A stretch of 64,000 bases of DNA from JBBATK01 sp040398805 (GTDB taxonomy: Bacteria > Bacteroidota > Ignavibacteria > Kapaibacteriales > NICIL-2), in NCBI GenBank assembly GCA_040398805.1, contig JBBATK010000009.1, positions 33,340 through 97,339 on the forward strand, given 5' to 3'. Below the pieces are notes generated by a model that worked only from the letters and a program-made list of their open reading frames with translations, had not been told where the DNA came from and made no database searches. Both the position numbers and the translations under genes were made by a program. Shown here piece after piece: positions 20,101-25,650 of the stretch. Every line of letters begins with the position of its first letter. The stretch's first letter is position 1.

Positions 20101-22310
20101 TCATCAAGGTTGCTTCCGACAGTCGCTGCCAACTCAAACGTTGAGCCGTCAGCACGGACTCTCGTCCAGACCGCATCTGCACCGCCTTGATTGGTATTAT
20201 TCGATCCAATGGTGAACTCACCACCACCACCATAGAATGAGCCAACGAGAGCATTGGACTGCCCCGCTACGTAGATCTTACCACCCTTGTTTGTTTCCAA
20301 GGGACCAGTGACGTTATTGTCATCGACAAACACGGAGAACAATTTATCCTCGTTCGCGCTACCCCAGAAGGTACCCCAAGAACGAAGAAGCGTTGCGCCA
20401 GAGAGAGTCATACGATTGATAAAACCGTCATTCGGTCCAAGAGCGGCGTTCGTACTGTTGACTGCGGATTGAGGAACGCCTGCGGAACTTGCAATATGCT
20501 GAGGGCCGGTGCTCGGGGAGTTAGAGTAACCCACAGCAACGACAGAGTTACCAACAGCGTCGTTCGCGACCGCCATGACGCGGTCGTCATCTATACCACC
20601 AAGGTAGGAAGCTGCTGTACGACCACCGGAGGTCGTCATACGTGCGACAAAACCGTCGAATTTTGTTGCTCCGGTCGTCGAACCCGTACCGTTGTTGTTT
20701 AAGGCTGCGCTATGCGAGCCTGTCGTAGCGATAGCTTGACCGCTGTTCGTACAACGGGTAAAACCACCGATCCATACTTCGCCGGCGGTATTCGTTGCCG
20801 CTACGCCTGTGACGTATGTCTCCGAAGAGTTACCGTAGTAACTGGACCACGTACGTGAAGTGAGAGCCGTGTTCAAACGAACGACGACACCGGAATAGGT
20901 TGCCGAACCGATTGCCTGCTGAAACGTACCGGCCGTGCCAAGGTTGCTGGAGGCGGTATAACCGACAACCGTAAGGTTGCTACTTGCATCAAGAGAAATA
21001 CCGGTCATATAATCATCAAGCGTGCCACCGAAGTAGGTAGCTGCCTGGCGAGTACCGGCAGAATTGAACGACACTACATATCCGTCAGCGATATCGCCGC
21101 CAAAGGCCGTTTGGAAAGCACCACCTGTTGTGAACGATCCATCACCACCGGTCTGACCGCAGACGTAGGCGTTTCCGGAAGCATCGACAGCCACGCTCGT
21201 TGCACGGTCGTCGGCATTACCGCCGAAACGAACGATGAACGCACGATTGGTTCCACTTGAACCGTATTGGTACGCCGTGATGAACGCATCATACGATCCA
21301 CCGCCGGCGCCGAAGCCTAAGCTATACGGAGCAGCAAATGTTGCTGTGTATCCTACTGCATATACATAGGTAGAGGTAGCGGAAGGATTGAACGAGCGCG
21401 ACGTTGCCACACCGTTAACAACATCCTCATTGGCACCACCGACGAAGGAACCCCAATCGCGATTCGGGTCGATGACGAGCGTCTGAGACTTGTCGTAGTT
21501 CGGGACGTTGAAGCGGACGGTCTTCGCATCGCTATTGACAGCGAAGGTTACCGGAACTTCCACATTACCGCTCGCACCCTTTACGAAGGAGTAGGGAGCG
21601 TCTTCCGTCATAGAACCCATCTGCGTGCTCACCTTGTAGCCGCCGTTGGACATCAGTTCGACGGCATCCGATCCCGAGAAGTGCATGACGATGTCGTTCG
21701 GATTTCCACCCGGACGAACGATGAACTCCGCCTTGAGACCCTTACCCTTGGAGACAAGAACCATGTCGATGTTCGGGTAGACGTTCTCGTACGTCAGCTT
21801 GCCGAACGTACGGACACCCGTCACACCTTCAGAACCGAGACCCGCCGTATAGAAATTCTCCACTCCGGGATTCTGAAGGCCCGGAATGATGGTAGCGGAG
21901 GAGTTCGCTCCGACCAGCTCCATATCCATTCTATACTGGCTGAACTTCTGCGACTTCAGCATCTCTCTCGTCATGGGTTCACCCTTGTTCGGCTGCTTGC
22001 CGTCAATCTTGGTGTACGCATACATGATACGATCGGGCATGAAGTACACATTGGTACTCTTCGAGTTCGCCGTGAACTTGATGTCGCTGCGGCGTCCACC
22101 CTTCGTATCCACAACCTGACCCTTGTTCTCGACGAACTCAAGTCCACCCTTCTGTAACATAGCCGAAGCCTGCTCGGTGGTTACCTGAGCCGACGAGCCA
22201 GAGGCCCCTGTCGACGAGGTCGATCCCTTGGCAAACGACGTGGTCATCATGGTCACTGTCAGTGCCGTGATACACGTGATTTGCAAGAATCTCCGTAACT
22301 GCTGATTCAT
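5124..22310 (-). CDS. Giant secreted SBBP/PKD-Ig-like repeat surface protein with T9SS type A sorting domain
   Basis: One uninterrupted frame of about 5,728 residues. The start at 22310 is supported by a GGAGG site 5 bases upstream and a signal peptide (residues 1-28). Residues about 57-280 form the 'ENKGQ' N-terminal domain that precedes SBBP repeats (DUF7948-like), with the segment ENFYTAGLGS and FGKLTYENVYPNIDMV. About 288-785 are SBBP beta-propeller repeats (GNAYVCGQTGG, GGTLDDYMTGISLD and similar). About 790-5645 hold some 47 PKD/Ig-like modules by my count, most beginning 'xPxPxIxG...VC' with a central 'Y.W.V' and a closing Cys. Residues 5646-5728 are a T9SS type A sorting domain (SLYPNPTTG ... 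LPSGVYMVEV). Expected on or outside the outer membrane as an adhesin or filament-like protein; this is inference. Residues about 2588-2866 and 3037-3315 are near-identical because of a recent DNA duplication. The plus-strand open frames across it are shadows. Confidence 0.93.
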   Translation of the reverse strand: MNQQLRRFLQITCITALTVTMMTTSFAKGSTSSTGASGSSAQVTTEQASAMLQKGGLEFVENKGQVVDTKGGRRSDIKFTANSKSTNVYFMPDRIMYAYTKIDGKQPNKGEPMTREMLKSQKFSQYRMDMELVGANSSATIIPGLQNPGVENFYTAGLGSEGVTGVRTFGKLTYENVYPNIDMVLVSKGKGLKAEFIVRPGGNPNDIVMHFSGSDAVELMSNGGYKVSTQMGSMTEDAPYSFVKGASGNVEVPVTFAVNSDAKTVRFNVPNYDKSQTLVIDPNRDWGSFVGGANEDVVNGVATSRSFNPSATSTYVYAVGYTATFAAPYSLGFGAGGGSYDAFITAYQYGSSGTNRAFIVRFGGNADDRATSVAVDASGNAYVCGQTGGDGSFTTGGAFQTAFGGDIADGYVVSFNSAGTRQAATYFGGTLDDYMTGISLDASSNLTVVGYTASSNLGTAGTFQQAIGSATYSGVVVRLNTALTSRTWSSYYGNSSETYVTGVAATNTAGEVWIGGFTRCTNSGQAIATTGSHSAALNNNGTGSTTGATKFDGFVARMTTSGGRTAASYLGGIDDDRVMAVANDAVGNSVVAVGYSNSPSTGPQHIASSAGVPQSAVNSTNAALGPNDGFINRMTLSGATLLRSWGTFWGSANEDKLFSVFVDDNNVTGPLETNKGGKIYVAGQSNALVGSFYGGGGEFTIGSNNTNQGGADAVWTRVRADGSTFELAATVGSNLDDGAYGINIDNQRNIHVGGYAQGSGANNIGAGSAQNANAGGTDGFLVKFGNLVVPNAPTFSTNGEGGSFTASTNVCNGLNTSATGFTGLASGTSSGTCPTSAVQTMVVRLDNAVQGVTYSLKNGSLANVAVNITAGTGTTSASATTVVATTDGTIYVSLTSATLQNAAMFNTSAAGSANNLFWTATTPSTVTEDGAQNNLIVATPPANDAISQTAPGADGNVASGAGSSFNFFACANGTTTNTYQVATAAGVTYEWCILQNGTNTPAVTVGATNAQTVNITYPNTTVRDTFFIRVRETSTANGACSIEYQAAVFVQPVLNIVAGTANEASVPTANAANICGGAGGVTSAGTYQESTPHGSPYSTPPNIGVGGFGNDAVTSSSPSYAWSVAALPAGVTAINFATGTQANGGAVTVTGAPTASNPVVATFRLTETGSGPLAGCSRMQTYPVNIFPVPTATVVGNTGGTSVCEGSANTTYTVTVSPATITSGTFSVTLNAAGLTGANIVSVGNANGGTTGGTTYTGNFTANSFTIVVAHGTVTAAYDAQSTHTLTLNSLTNGAATTAGITCSLSPAVTSTATTITQLPNVVAVRTGTYSASSSPVNPSEAHGAGPGASTLVPSVNTPASNVTPSTTACFYDNTNGYGQEYRYAISEVLNTPNNSDWFDWTVTGGSQMTADGLGVRQITVRWTTTGTVTLTQQNDQSPATGAGPFASSCSSMMTTLNVTVNPIPTAPAAANFTWTGGSAGATHNVCDNTTATITLGGLASGTQVQLYAINQTANSGGGGYAYTNSTVLPFSTQTAAGAGTVAFTVNTGSVTPGATLPAWQDLTMQFVVVDPNNCGRITNVVSPTLRVWDEPTSPNITGSEPICPGPLGLVPPATNVSTNNYSVSNPLSFPTGTTFTWALFNNANVALTYGTDYVVTGGSAALTNNSGSITGLQIHPSVTTQVRWRVTVNFPSGSGSCSKTFDWGTSPILAGAQADITVTAIPTPDISNNAASATALNYAGGAPISIPGTPQYCSNTNQQFTIVTPVGGNTYSWSTIDTIAGKTVSGAGTQIYNVQVPSFTSPAYKLMQIRVVETNVAGCQQADTVTVHWTPIPIDTVIQIAGPGGLPAYPNACMFNQENSHITAFTVPKSNSYQISNVTWNIGGAAPYYIYSYSSSGPNTPAGTLGTTAGVQDTIRVQWLGAGSYTVHAVITLAGSSCAPLTTLTKTGTVYPVANPSISGPGSVCKQKTTETATYNANPVVSGDTYNWEIIPASGGTFVGSGTSTRSGVGLTTVDVNWSGNANTSYTLRCIQVSAQGCSARNSLSVTVNPNPVPVVSGPTQVCANSVATFSTNNNSPNNSYVWTLSAGPTFVGGINNTASVQVNTGSAGSFTIKVNETVLATSCNTETANTTVTVLNAPTPVMSRTSPSGGSLGAACTAQSYTYSVAPGTVSPVTYQWALNGTAIVGETNQTHTRTWSATGSNTLSCTVTLTSSQCSTTVNQAVVVSNPPSPSVSGPATACGGGDSPLLTYTYTTTLNAGNSYTWSFPGGGATNITPLIGVGVNSVTVNWAGAATTRSVRVAETDPNTSCATTAADYNVNVSTRPNPTMPTISAVCQNATASYAFTSLITSSTRAYTIAGGTHSVTVNNANDATIAVTWNTAGTGSITITETNGACSYSKTSSGTVNPAPTAFAVSTSTSSLCATSPTLPNAIINLAGSQIGVNYQLFRGATSVGSAVAGTGSALQFTDNTYGGVGTYNYSVVGTSGSSCTQTMTGTATVTVNALPTPSITGSTPVCVGSTQSYTTASSANRSWTWTVPGATINSGQGSNTVNVTWGSTAGVNTMSVVETNTLTGCNASANLSVTVNASPTVLTVAPTSTAVCFGGGTSVTVTLSGGIGQSGVTYDLMNGTSVLSTVTGNGTTPVSFTVSTGTGTQQLNVGSYTLTARATGTTPCNTPVAMNGNCAVTVNARPNPTISGPLTVCSSTSQTYSVASNTGSTYAWTVSGTGVSITGTNNTSSITVAYAANATTGTINVTETNAAGCTQSPAPTSVTVTVNTTPTPTITGAAAPCQNVAQTYSTAATGTYAWTVSSGGVINSGQGSNSVNVTWTASGNQTISVAVTSSGCTGSATNNITVSATPTAFAVSTSTPSLCATTTPQTAIINVAGSQSGVTYQLFRGSTALTPTTPGTGSAIQLTDAAYGGVGTYNYTVVATSGAGCTQTMTGTATVTVNALPTPNISGSNAPCVNSTSNYTTAASANRSWTWSVLGGNINNGQGSNTINVTWTTAGNFVMQVVETNTQTGCNNSANFNVSVVASPTVLTVAPTSAAVCFGGGTSVTVTLSGGNGQSGVTYDLMNGTSVLSTVTGNGTTPVSFTVSTGTGTQQLNVGSYTLTARATGTTPCNTPVAMNGNCAVTVNARPNPTISGPLTVCSSTSQTYSVASNTGSTYAWTVSGTGVSITGTNNTSSITVAYAANATTGTINVTETNAAGCTQSPAPTSVTVTVNTTPTPTITGAAAPCQNVAQTYSTAATGTYAWTVSSGGVINSGQGSNSVNVTWTASGNQTISVAVTSSGCTGSATNNITVSATPTAFDVTTSTPSLCATSTLPNAIINLSGSQSGVNYQLRRASSNVGSPVAGTGAALQFTDATYGGVGTYNYTVVATSGAGCTQNMTGTATVTVNALPNATISGNATTCSGVSQTYSVTAAGSQTYNWTVPTGWTIVSGGNANAMTATTGTTSGSVSVVVTNTSTSCNNSGAFAVTVTPAPTVFNVTPTTAAICIGQGSTINLSGSQAGVTYTVLKNAQTIATTTGTGSALAIAIPASAVNSVGTHSFTMTAVAAAPCNTNIITMSGSLTVTVNPLPVPSITGSTTACIGQPVTYSTPATTNNYAWSVSVGSGTFNGSTNTNTVSVTFNGAAGARGLQVVETNPNTGCTQTATISVTANSTPTPSVQPGPATSACASSTQTYSTTNNAGNSYSWTVSGAGGQITSGQGSNAVSVQWGSSAGTGTVTVTETAGNCSNTSSTTVTVNAVPVAYNVGTTTNTVCVTGNALITLSNSQAGVVYTLSRNGVAQTPTVNGTGGNIQFTNSINAAGTYGYTVSATGSGCTNLMNGTATVIAVNPPTPTLSGSTIICPNSSASYAVTPQTAGSTYQFSVSGTGNTLGSQSGNQQVVNWGANSGTLSVIETNNTCTGSTSLSVTVLAAPLAYNVTLSPTTICATGGLGSNTTSSTVGLTNSQLGVTYELVNAQNNVIRTAAGTGAALSFAPALSNLTVGSYVYTVRAISNTTPACSTTAMLNNVTLTVVANPAPAITGSTTPCQNATVTYQTTNNTGSTYAWNVVSGTGSFAPLNTYQVTGSWSTIGAASIRVVETNSNGCASENILSVTVTSAPTPTISASTASPVCGQSSVTYSTTATGQTYAWTVGNGGTLVSGNNTQSIIVNWANATPDVAYASTVGLTVTNGGCQGSTSTNVTVNPKANPTITGDAARCSGQSGSYSTPFVVSGRSYSWTISNLPPGMSFTPVSGVNVNAITVNWVNTGAAPVVATVQVVETPGNAGNTCTGTSTFNVTVNPLPSVSISGPAQVCQNSSASYTITPAQNGLSYAWNVTGANSFTGQGTGTVNVAWGTSNGSIALTVTNTATGCTNTALNNNYAVTATANPTPSIATPPGTTACAGSTVTYNVLNPSVNFTYAWANTGATSASTPAGNSYTVTWPTTPGTGTITLTATTTGGVSCSGSTTRTVSITPNPTPTISGLTSVCPNTDITYSTSYNASNTYSWSMPAGTFSVTGGSLTSNTVTVRWNSPGATAQVRSVTVTETSQTACVGSAQVNVTVNPAPAPAVSGNTNVCGYLANYDGVSINNIETYTVTNPVNSQSTFVWSLPNQGGTFTTASQGVNVTSVTVQWNEPTTSANVTRVLRVQETTNAAPSCTGQTDINVQVNWNPKPAISGNRTVCSNSQYAANSTNAQMYTPYTYVTAGLNQTINPPASTYTWDVRDVNNVSILTSNPATTVPGARITGTGNQVQVEYFNPTNAPVTMVLRVTESIAYSNASLTPSVKSCPITDSFVVVVNPLPKPIIAPAPTDVCGRSTATYATTGDAGSTFGWTASSGSIVGASNANSVTITWTNATVDNTAGFVQVTQSFNATGCATTVRQNVNIDVTPAPAITGPTVICQGTTNGTNTATYSVANVVANRAYLWSIDSPTSGAVTLAASGANDGSSFTVIANGNTTTPVTGVIRLRETSTNATNNGANGAGCFEETTYTITINPNPTPVITSATGGLNVNGVCAGSTHAYATTNNAANTYSWTVVGGSFNGSSTSNSVSVTWGAAGAGSIAVRERVGAAGCFTDVTTPITIRPLPTPDLTNQTGGQNPTQVCAQGSATYATPNVVGNAYAWTVTGGSINGAANTNAINVVWGAAGVGSVSVTETTPASLGSCSASRTLSVTINPLPTPSIQGPPSPAVCINSTQTYTTTLTAGRTYQWSGVVGGSFVGATNTNTVNVNWTAAGNGSLTVTETNTTTGCVGTATRTIPVNALPNVTITPSGPTSLCVGGTVTLAATDGFASYTWSTGETTPRITVRQAGTYSVTVIDGNGCRNTSSTITISTSNFTKPTVQLSGSASFCEGESRTLTAQTSGGTPLAYRWNNGATTSSITVSTSGTFNVEVTYSNSCKILSDDVTITVSPKPTVSVTASGNTKFCEGGNVVLDAGAGFASYSWKNGANTVGTGRTLRVTAAGSYTVTVANAAGCTATSTATSVTVNPNPTVTVTASGSTSFCQGDSVTLDAGAGFQSYAWSPGGATTQSITVRNGGSYSVTVTDTNGCTGQSAPKSVQVFPTPQKPGVTRVGNLMTVDTAGKGYTAFQWKLNNNNISGATGASHDAFRTGLGLYKVVITDRNGCTNESDAIRIDTVLDVTDPSALAQGVSLYPNPTTGSLTVKVSLDQDAQAVTLTVRNIVGATVSSYTLDNLTVGENIKPLDLSNLPSGVYMVEVAMPNGKRISARITKVD
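12368..13200 (-). repeat. Internal duplication, downstream copy (pairs with 13715-14547)
   Basis: Bases 12368-13107 are identical to 13715-14454 as far as I can align by eye (740 bp). The following 93 bases, to 13200, differ at about six positions. The offset is 1,347 bp, or 449 codons, so recombination between copies keeps the reading frame. Each copy covers two whole PKD/Ig-like modules and parts of two others. Confidence 0.93.
13715..14547 (-). repeat. Internal duplication, upstream copy (pairs with 12368-13200)
   Basis: Second copy of the 833-bp near-identical segment inside the giant gene, 1,347 bp from the first. Sequence flanking both copies is also related but has diverged, so the identical block looks like a recent duplication or gene conversion within an older five-module repeat. 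Confidence 0.93.
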
Positions 22311-23195
22311 ACAATCCTCCAAAAAGAGATGAAAAAATAAATTGATACTTCTAACACTTTTGTTTCCTGTTTCAACCGGCCACCGGGGGACTCCCGTCCG
22401 TCCAGCATCCCAGATTCCTGTCCTTGGTTTGGATCTTTGCAGCCACTTCGCTCCAAAGATTTTTTTTTTCGACCGCTGCAAAACCGTCTTTTCCTCCTGT
22501 GTCCGTGCTTTTGTGAACACACGGGGAACGCCGACTCGGCTGTCACAACTCAGGCTCTTTCTACATGAACTCCGAGTCCGACTTCCGTTTTCGCACAAGG
22601 CTCTGACTCCAACGCTGACACAGCGACGTCATCGGAGCGGAATGTCCGCAATTGCCGATGAACACTCGTCTCGTGGCCCGTCTCCGACGTATGATGAAAG
22701 CACCAAAATCCCGTGGCAAACAATGGCTATCGCCAATGTTTTCCCTCGGAAAATGGTGATTGTTTGTCGGTATTTCTACCCATTCATCAACGTATTCTGA
22801 ACCTGCATGTCCGCAATATAGGGACGTATCCATATCGGACCAAAGAAATTTTGCCCCGAAAACGGGTCGAAAACGACTTAGAGAAGGATCGAGCGGACGT
22901 ACCGTTTCTCCCTTCACTCATGCAATCGAGAGGCCCTGTTATTCTCCTTCCTCAAACGATTGAGGGCGAGATCAGAAGGACTTGCAACAAACATAAGATA
23001 CTTTTGTCTTTTTATGCGCATTTTTTTCTGCTATAAGGACCCGTCCAAACGTCACGTGACTCGCAGGCGAATGCCGTTCCTGAAGCTCCGAAAGGAAATC
23101 GGAAACATTCATCTCCGCCCTGTTTTACTCCTTAAGGACGCTGTATCTTTGTCCCACTTCATGAAAACCACATTGTTTCATCGATCTTGTCCATC
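22311..23195. other. 885-bp spacer between divergent SBBP genes
   Basis: I see no convincing gene here. Frames on both strands lack family resemblance. It contains the ribosome binding site of the giant gene (GGAGG at 22316-22320, minus), a T10 run near 22462, and the TATCTTTG box of the downstream plus-strand gene at 23144. The sequence is more AT-rich than its surroundings, consistent with a long regulatory region for two surface-protein genes. Confidence 0.6.
23144..23151 (+). promoter_or_regulatory. TATCTTTG -7 box for the second SBBP protein gene
   Basis: Exact TAnnTTTG match; start of transcription predicted near 23158, giving a leader of about 38 bases to the ATG at 23196. The region where a -33 TTTG would sit has only GTTTT. 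Confidence 0.5.
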
Positions 23196-25562
23196 ATGAT
23201 AGTCCGGCCATCATCTGTCATGTCCGTATGCTTTGTTACATTGGTCGTGGCACTCTTTTCGGGCGAATCAGGTCTCAGTTCGGCTCAAACGCCCCTGCAT
23301 AACGGCCTTTTTTTTGAAAACAGGGGCCAGTTAACGACCTCTCTCGGCACCCAAGCCGATTCCATCATCGCTTACGCGCGACTCGGTGACGGGTGGATTC
23401 ATGTTACTCATACGACCATCTACGTTTCCCGGACGGAAACAACTCGTTCGTACCGATACGGAATCACGATTCCCGCCGACTATTCAGCCAGATTGACAGA
23501 GAGCGAAGAAGAGACGACATCCCTCCAGAGGTATGTCGGCTCATCGAATCAGCCTCTCAAGTCGGCTTCGTCGCTCACGTTCATGAAATCCGATGAATCG
23601 GCGTCCTTCAGACTCCGTATTCTTGGAGACACATTATCGCTTGATTATCTCAGCCGATCGCAAAACGCGCAACCCCTACCCCGATTACACCTGCAGGGCT
23701 TGAGAAGGTCTACCACCGGTCACGGTGATCCCGTCCGCTGGGCCGATGCCGAAGGCCGTGCCGTTTTCACGGAAATCGTTCTTGATGAGGGGCGTCCGAC
23801 CTTCGCCGCAAGGGACAAAGAGCCCGTTTTTCCTTCGGAAACGCTTGGTTTTGATGACCTTCATCCGTCCGGCGGACCGACAATCCTGTCTCCGGATCCC
23901 GTGCGACACTTGACCGTCCTCCTGAAGGCTTCAACGTTCCTCGGCGGTTCCGGTACAGACTCCCTCATAAGCAGCACACCGATTGATGGTGGATTGATCA
24001 TATGTGGTTTCACAACCAGTAACGCCTTCCCCTGCACCCCGGGAGTAAGCCAAACGGCGTTGAAGGGCTCAAGAGATGCATGGATCGCTCGGTACGACGA
24101 GACTGCCAAGCCCATATGGTCCACCTACTTCGGTGGAAACGGTGACGATATCGCCAGCGGATGTGTCGTCAGCGGCGCGGCGGTCTTTGTCTCCGGATCA
24201 ACAACTTCTACGGACATCGGGACGTCCGGTACGATGAAATCCGCGTTTCAAGGCGGGACTTCCGACGCGTTCGTCGCTGTCGTCTCCTTGTCCGCGGGCA
24301 CCAAAACGGCATGCACGTACGTAGGCGGACCCGAAGCCGACGAAGGAAAAGCGGTATGCGCTCTGCCCAATGGCGATATCGCCTTGTGCGGAACCACCTA
24401 TAGCCCTGATTTCGGCTTCAAAGGTCATCAGGCCCAATTGACCGGTGGCGCTGACGCCTTCGCCGTCGTTCTCGATCCGGCGCTGAGCACCCTTCGGTGG
24501 GGCACCTACTACGGAGGACGGGCGGATGAAGAAGGCCGAGGCATCGCTTCCCTCGATGACGGTTCCATCATCATGATAGGCAACACGTCAAGTCCCAATT
24601 CAGGTTTGCGTATCGCCGAAAATGTCGGACAGGGTAGTACGCCACCGGGCGGACTTCAAACCTCCGGCTTCGTCACCAGACTCACCCCTACCGGCACTCG
24701 CGCATGGGGACGCTACCTGGGCGGCGATGCATTCGACACGTTGATGTGCGTGCGTACGTTCAGGAACGAGATTTATGTAGGCGGCTTCTCCAATAGCCAA
24801 TCCGGAGGCGGTAATAATTTCATTTCGGGTGGTTCCGCCCAACCCGGCAGCGGTAGTGGAATTAATGATGGGTTTATTTCCAAATTAAATCCGGATGGAA
24901 CTTTAATTTGGGGAACGTTCATCGGCGGCTCAAACGACGACAAGGTTTTGGGCCTCACGGTCACTCCGACGGGCGATGTCATCGCTTGCGGTACGACGAA
25001 CAGCGAGAATTTCCCCGTCGTCGAAAGCGATCAGAAATCACTGGTCGGAGGTTACGACGCTTTCGTGGCCTATCTTCTTAAGACAGGACAGAAGTACGGA
25101 CGAGTGATCCTCCTCGGAGGTTCCAATAACGACGAATCAACGGGCTCGTCGTTCCTTGCAAATCGTTCCGTCCTTGTCACAGGCACCACCTCCAGTTCGA
25201 ACTTCCCGACGGCACAGGCAGTACAACCCGCCTTCGCCGGTGCGTGCGACGCTTTCATCTCGCTTCTCGAACCGTTGTATACCGTCTCGGTCCCCGACGT
25301 CTCCGCATCCACCACGCAGCTTCTCGCGTATCCCATCCCGACCGGTGATCGCCTCACGATGACAAACCCGACAGTGATTCACGGTCCCTCAGTGATTCGC
25401 TGTCTTTCCTCCACAGGTAAAGAAGTGTTCACGACAGCGGTCTTGACGGATACCGATTCGTACACACTGGATGTTGCTAGTCTTCCGCCCGGCATGTATT
25501 CGATCATCTGGAGCGACCTCTTCAAAAGCGCAGCGTGCACGATCATCCATTTGCGTCCCTGA
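23196..25562 (+). CDS. SBBP beta-propeller repeat protein with T9SS type A sorting domain
   Basis: Secreted surface protein of 788 residues. The ATG at 23196 (or 23220) gives a signal peptide ending in GLSSAQT; a TTG further upstream is less likely. The mature N-terminus reads NGLFFENRGQL, the same 'ENxGQ' entry as the giant protein encoded divergently, so the two are paralogous in layout. Residues about 245-690 are SBBP repeats, with recurring GGSGTDS, GTYYGGRADEEG and FIGGSNDDK segments. The last 85 residues (LLAYPIPTGDRLTM ... SLPPGMYSIIW) are a T9SS type A sorting domain that would route it through the type IX secretion system to the cell surface. It lacks the PKD/Ig-like modules of its neighbour. 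Precise function unknown. Confidence 0.88.
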   Translation: MIVRPSSVMSVCFVTLVVALFSGESGLSSAQTPLHNGLFFENRGQLTTSLGTQADSIIAYARLGDGWIHVTHTTIYVSRTETTRSYRYGITIPADYSARLTESEEETTSLQRYVGSSNQPLKSASSLTFMKSDESASFRLRILGDTLSLDYLSRSQNAQPLPRLHLQGLRRSTTGHGDPVRWADAEGRAVFTEIVLDEGRPTFAARDKEPVFPSETLGFDDLHPSGGPTILSPDPVRHLTVLLKASTFLGGSGTDSLISSTPIDGGLIICGFTTSNAFPCTPGVSQTALKGSRDAWIARYDETAKPIWSTYFGGNGDDIASGCVVSGAAVFVSGSTTSTDIGTSGTMKSAFQGGTSDAFVAVVSLSAGTKTACTYVGGPEADEGKAVCALPNGDIALCGTTYSPDFGFKGHQAQLTGGADAFAVVLDPALSTLRWGTYYGGRADEEGRGIASLDDGSIIMIGNTSSPNSGLRIAENVGQGSTPPGGLQTSGFVTRLTPTGTRAWGRYLGGDAFDTLMCVRTFRNEIYVGGFSNSQSGGGNNFISGGSAQPGSGSGINDGFISKLNPDGTLIWGTFIGGSNDDKVLGLTVTPTGDVIACGTTNSENFPVVESDQKSLVGGYDAFVAYLLKTGQKYGRVILLGGSNNDESTGSSFLANRSVLVTGTTSSSNFPTAQAVQPAFAGACDAFISLLEPLYTVSVPDVSASTTQLLAYPIPTGDRLTMTNPTVIHGPSVIRCLSSTGKEVFTTAVLTDTDSYTLDVASLPPGMYSIIWSDLFKSAACTIIHLRP

Positions 25563-25613
25563 CACATCATCGACAGTCATACGCCGAATCATCGTCCCAC
25601 CCTGCCCGCGCCC

Positions 25614-25621
25614 TATATTTG
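25614..25621 (+). promoter_or_regulatory. TATATTTG -7 box for the acyl-CoA carboxylase gene
   Basis: Exact TAnnTTTG match 30 bp before the ATG at 25651, predicting a leader of about 23 bases. No -33 motif seen. Confidence 0.5.
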
Positions 25622-25650
25622 CGCACTGTTCTCATCTCTCCCGCACACTC

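Noticed and set aside
22342..22917. Small genes in the 22.3-23.2 kb spacer
   Set aside because: Frames on both strands lack a good start signal, a recognisable motif and a stable composition; they overlap one another.
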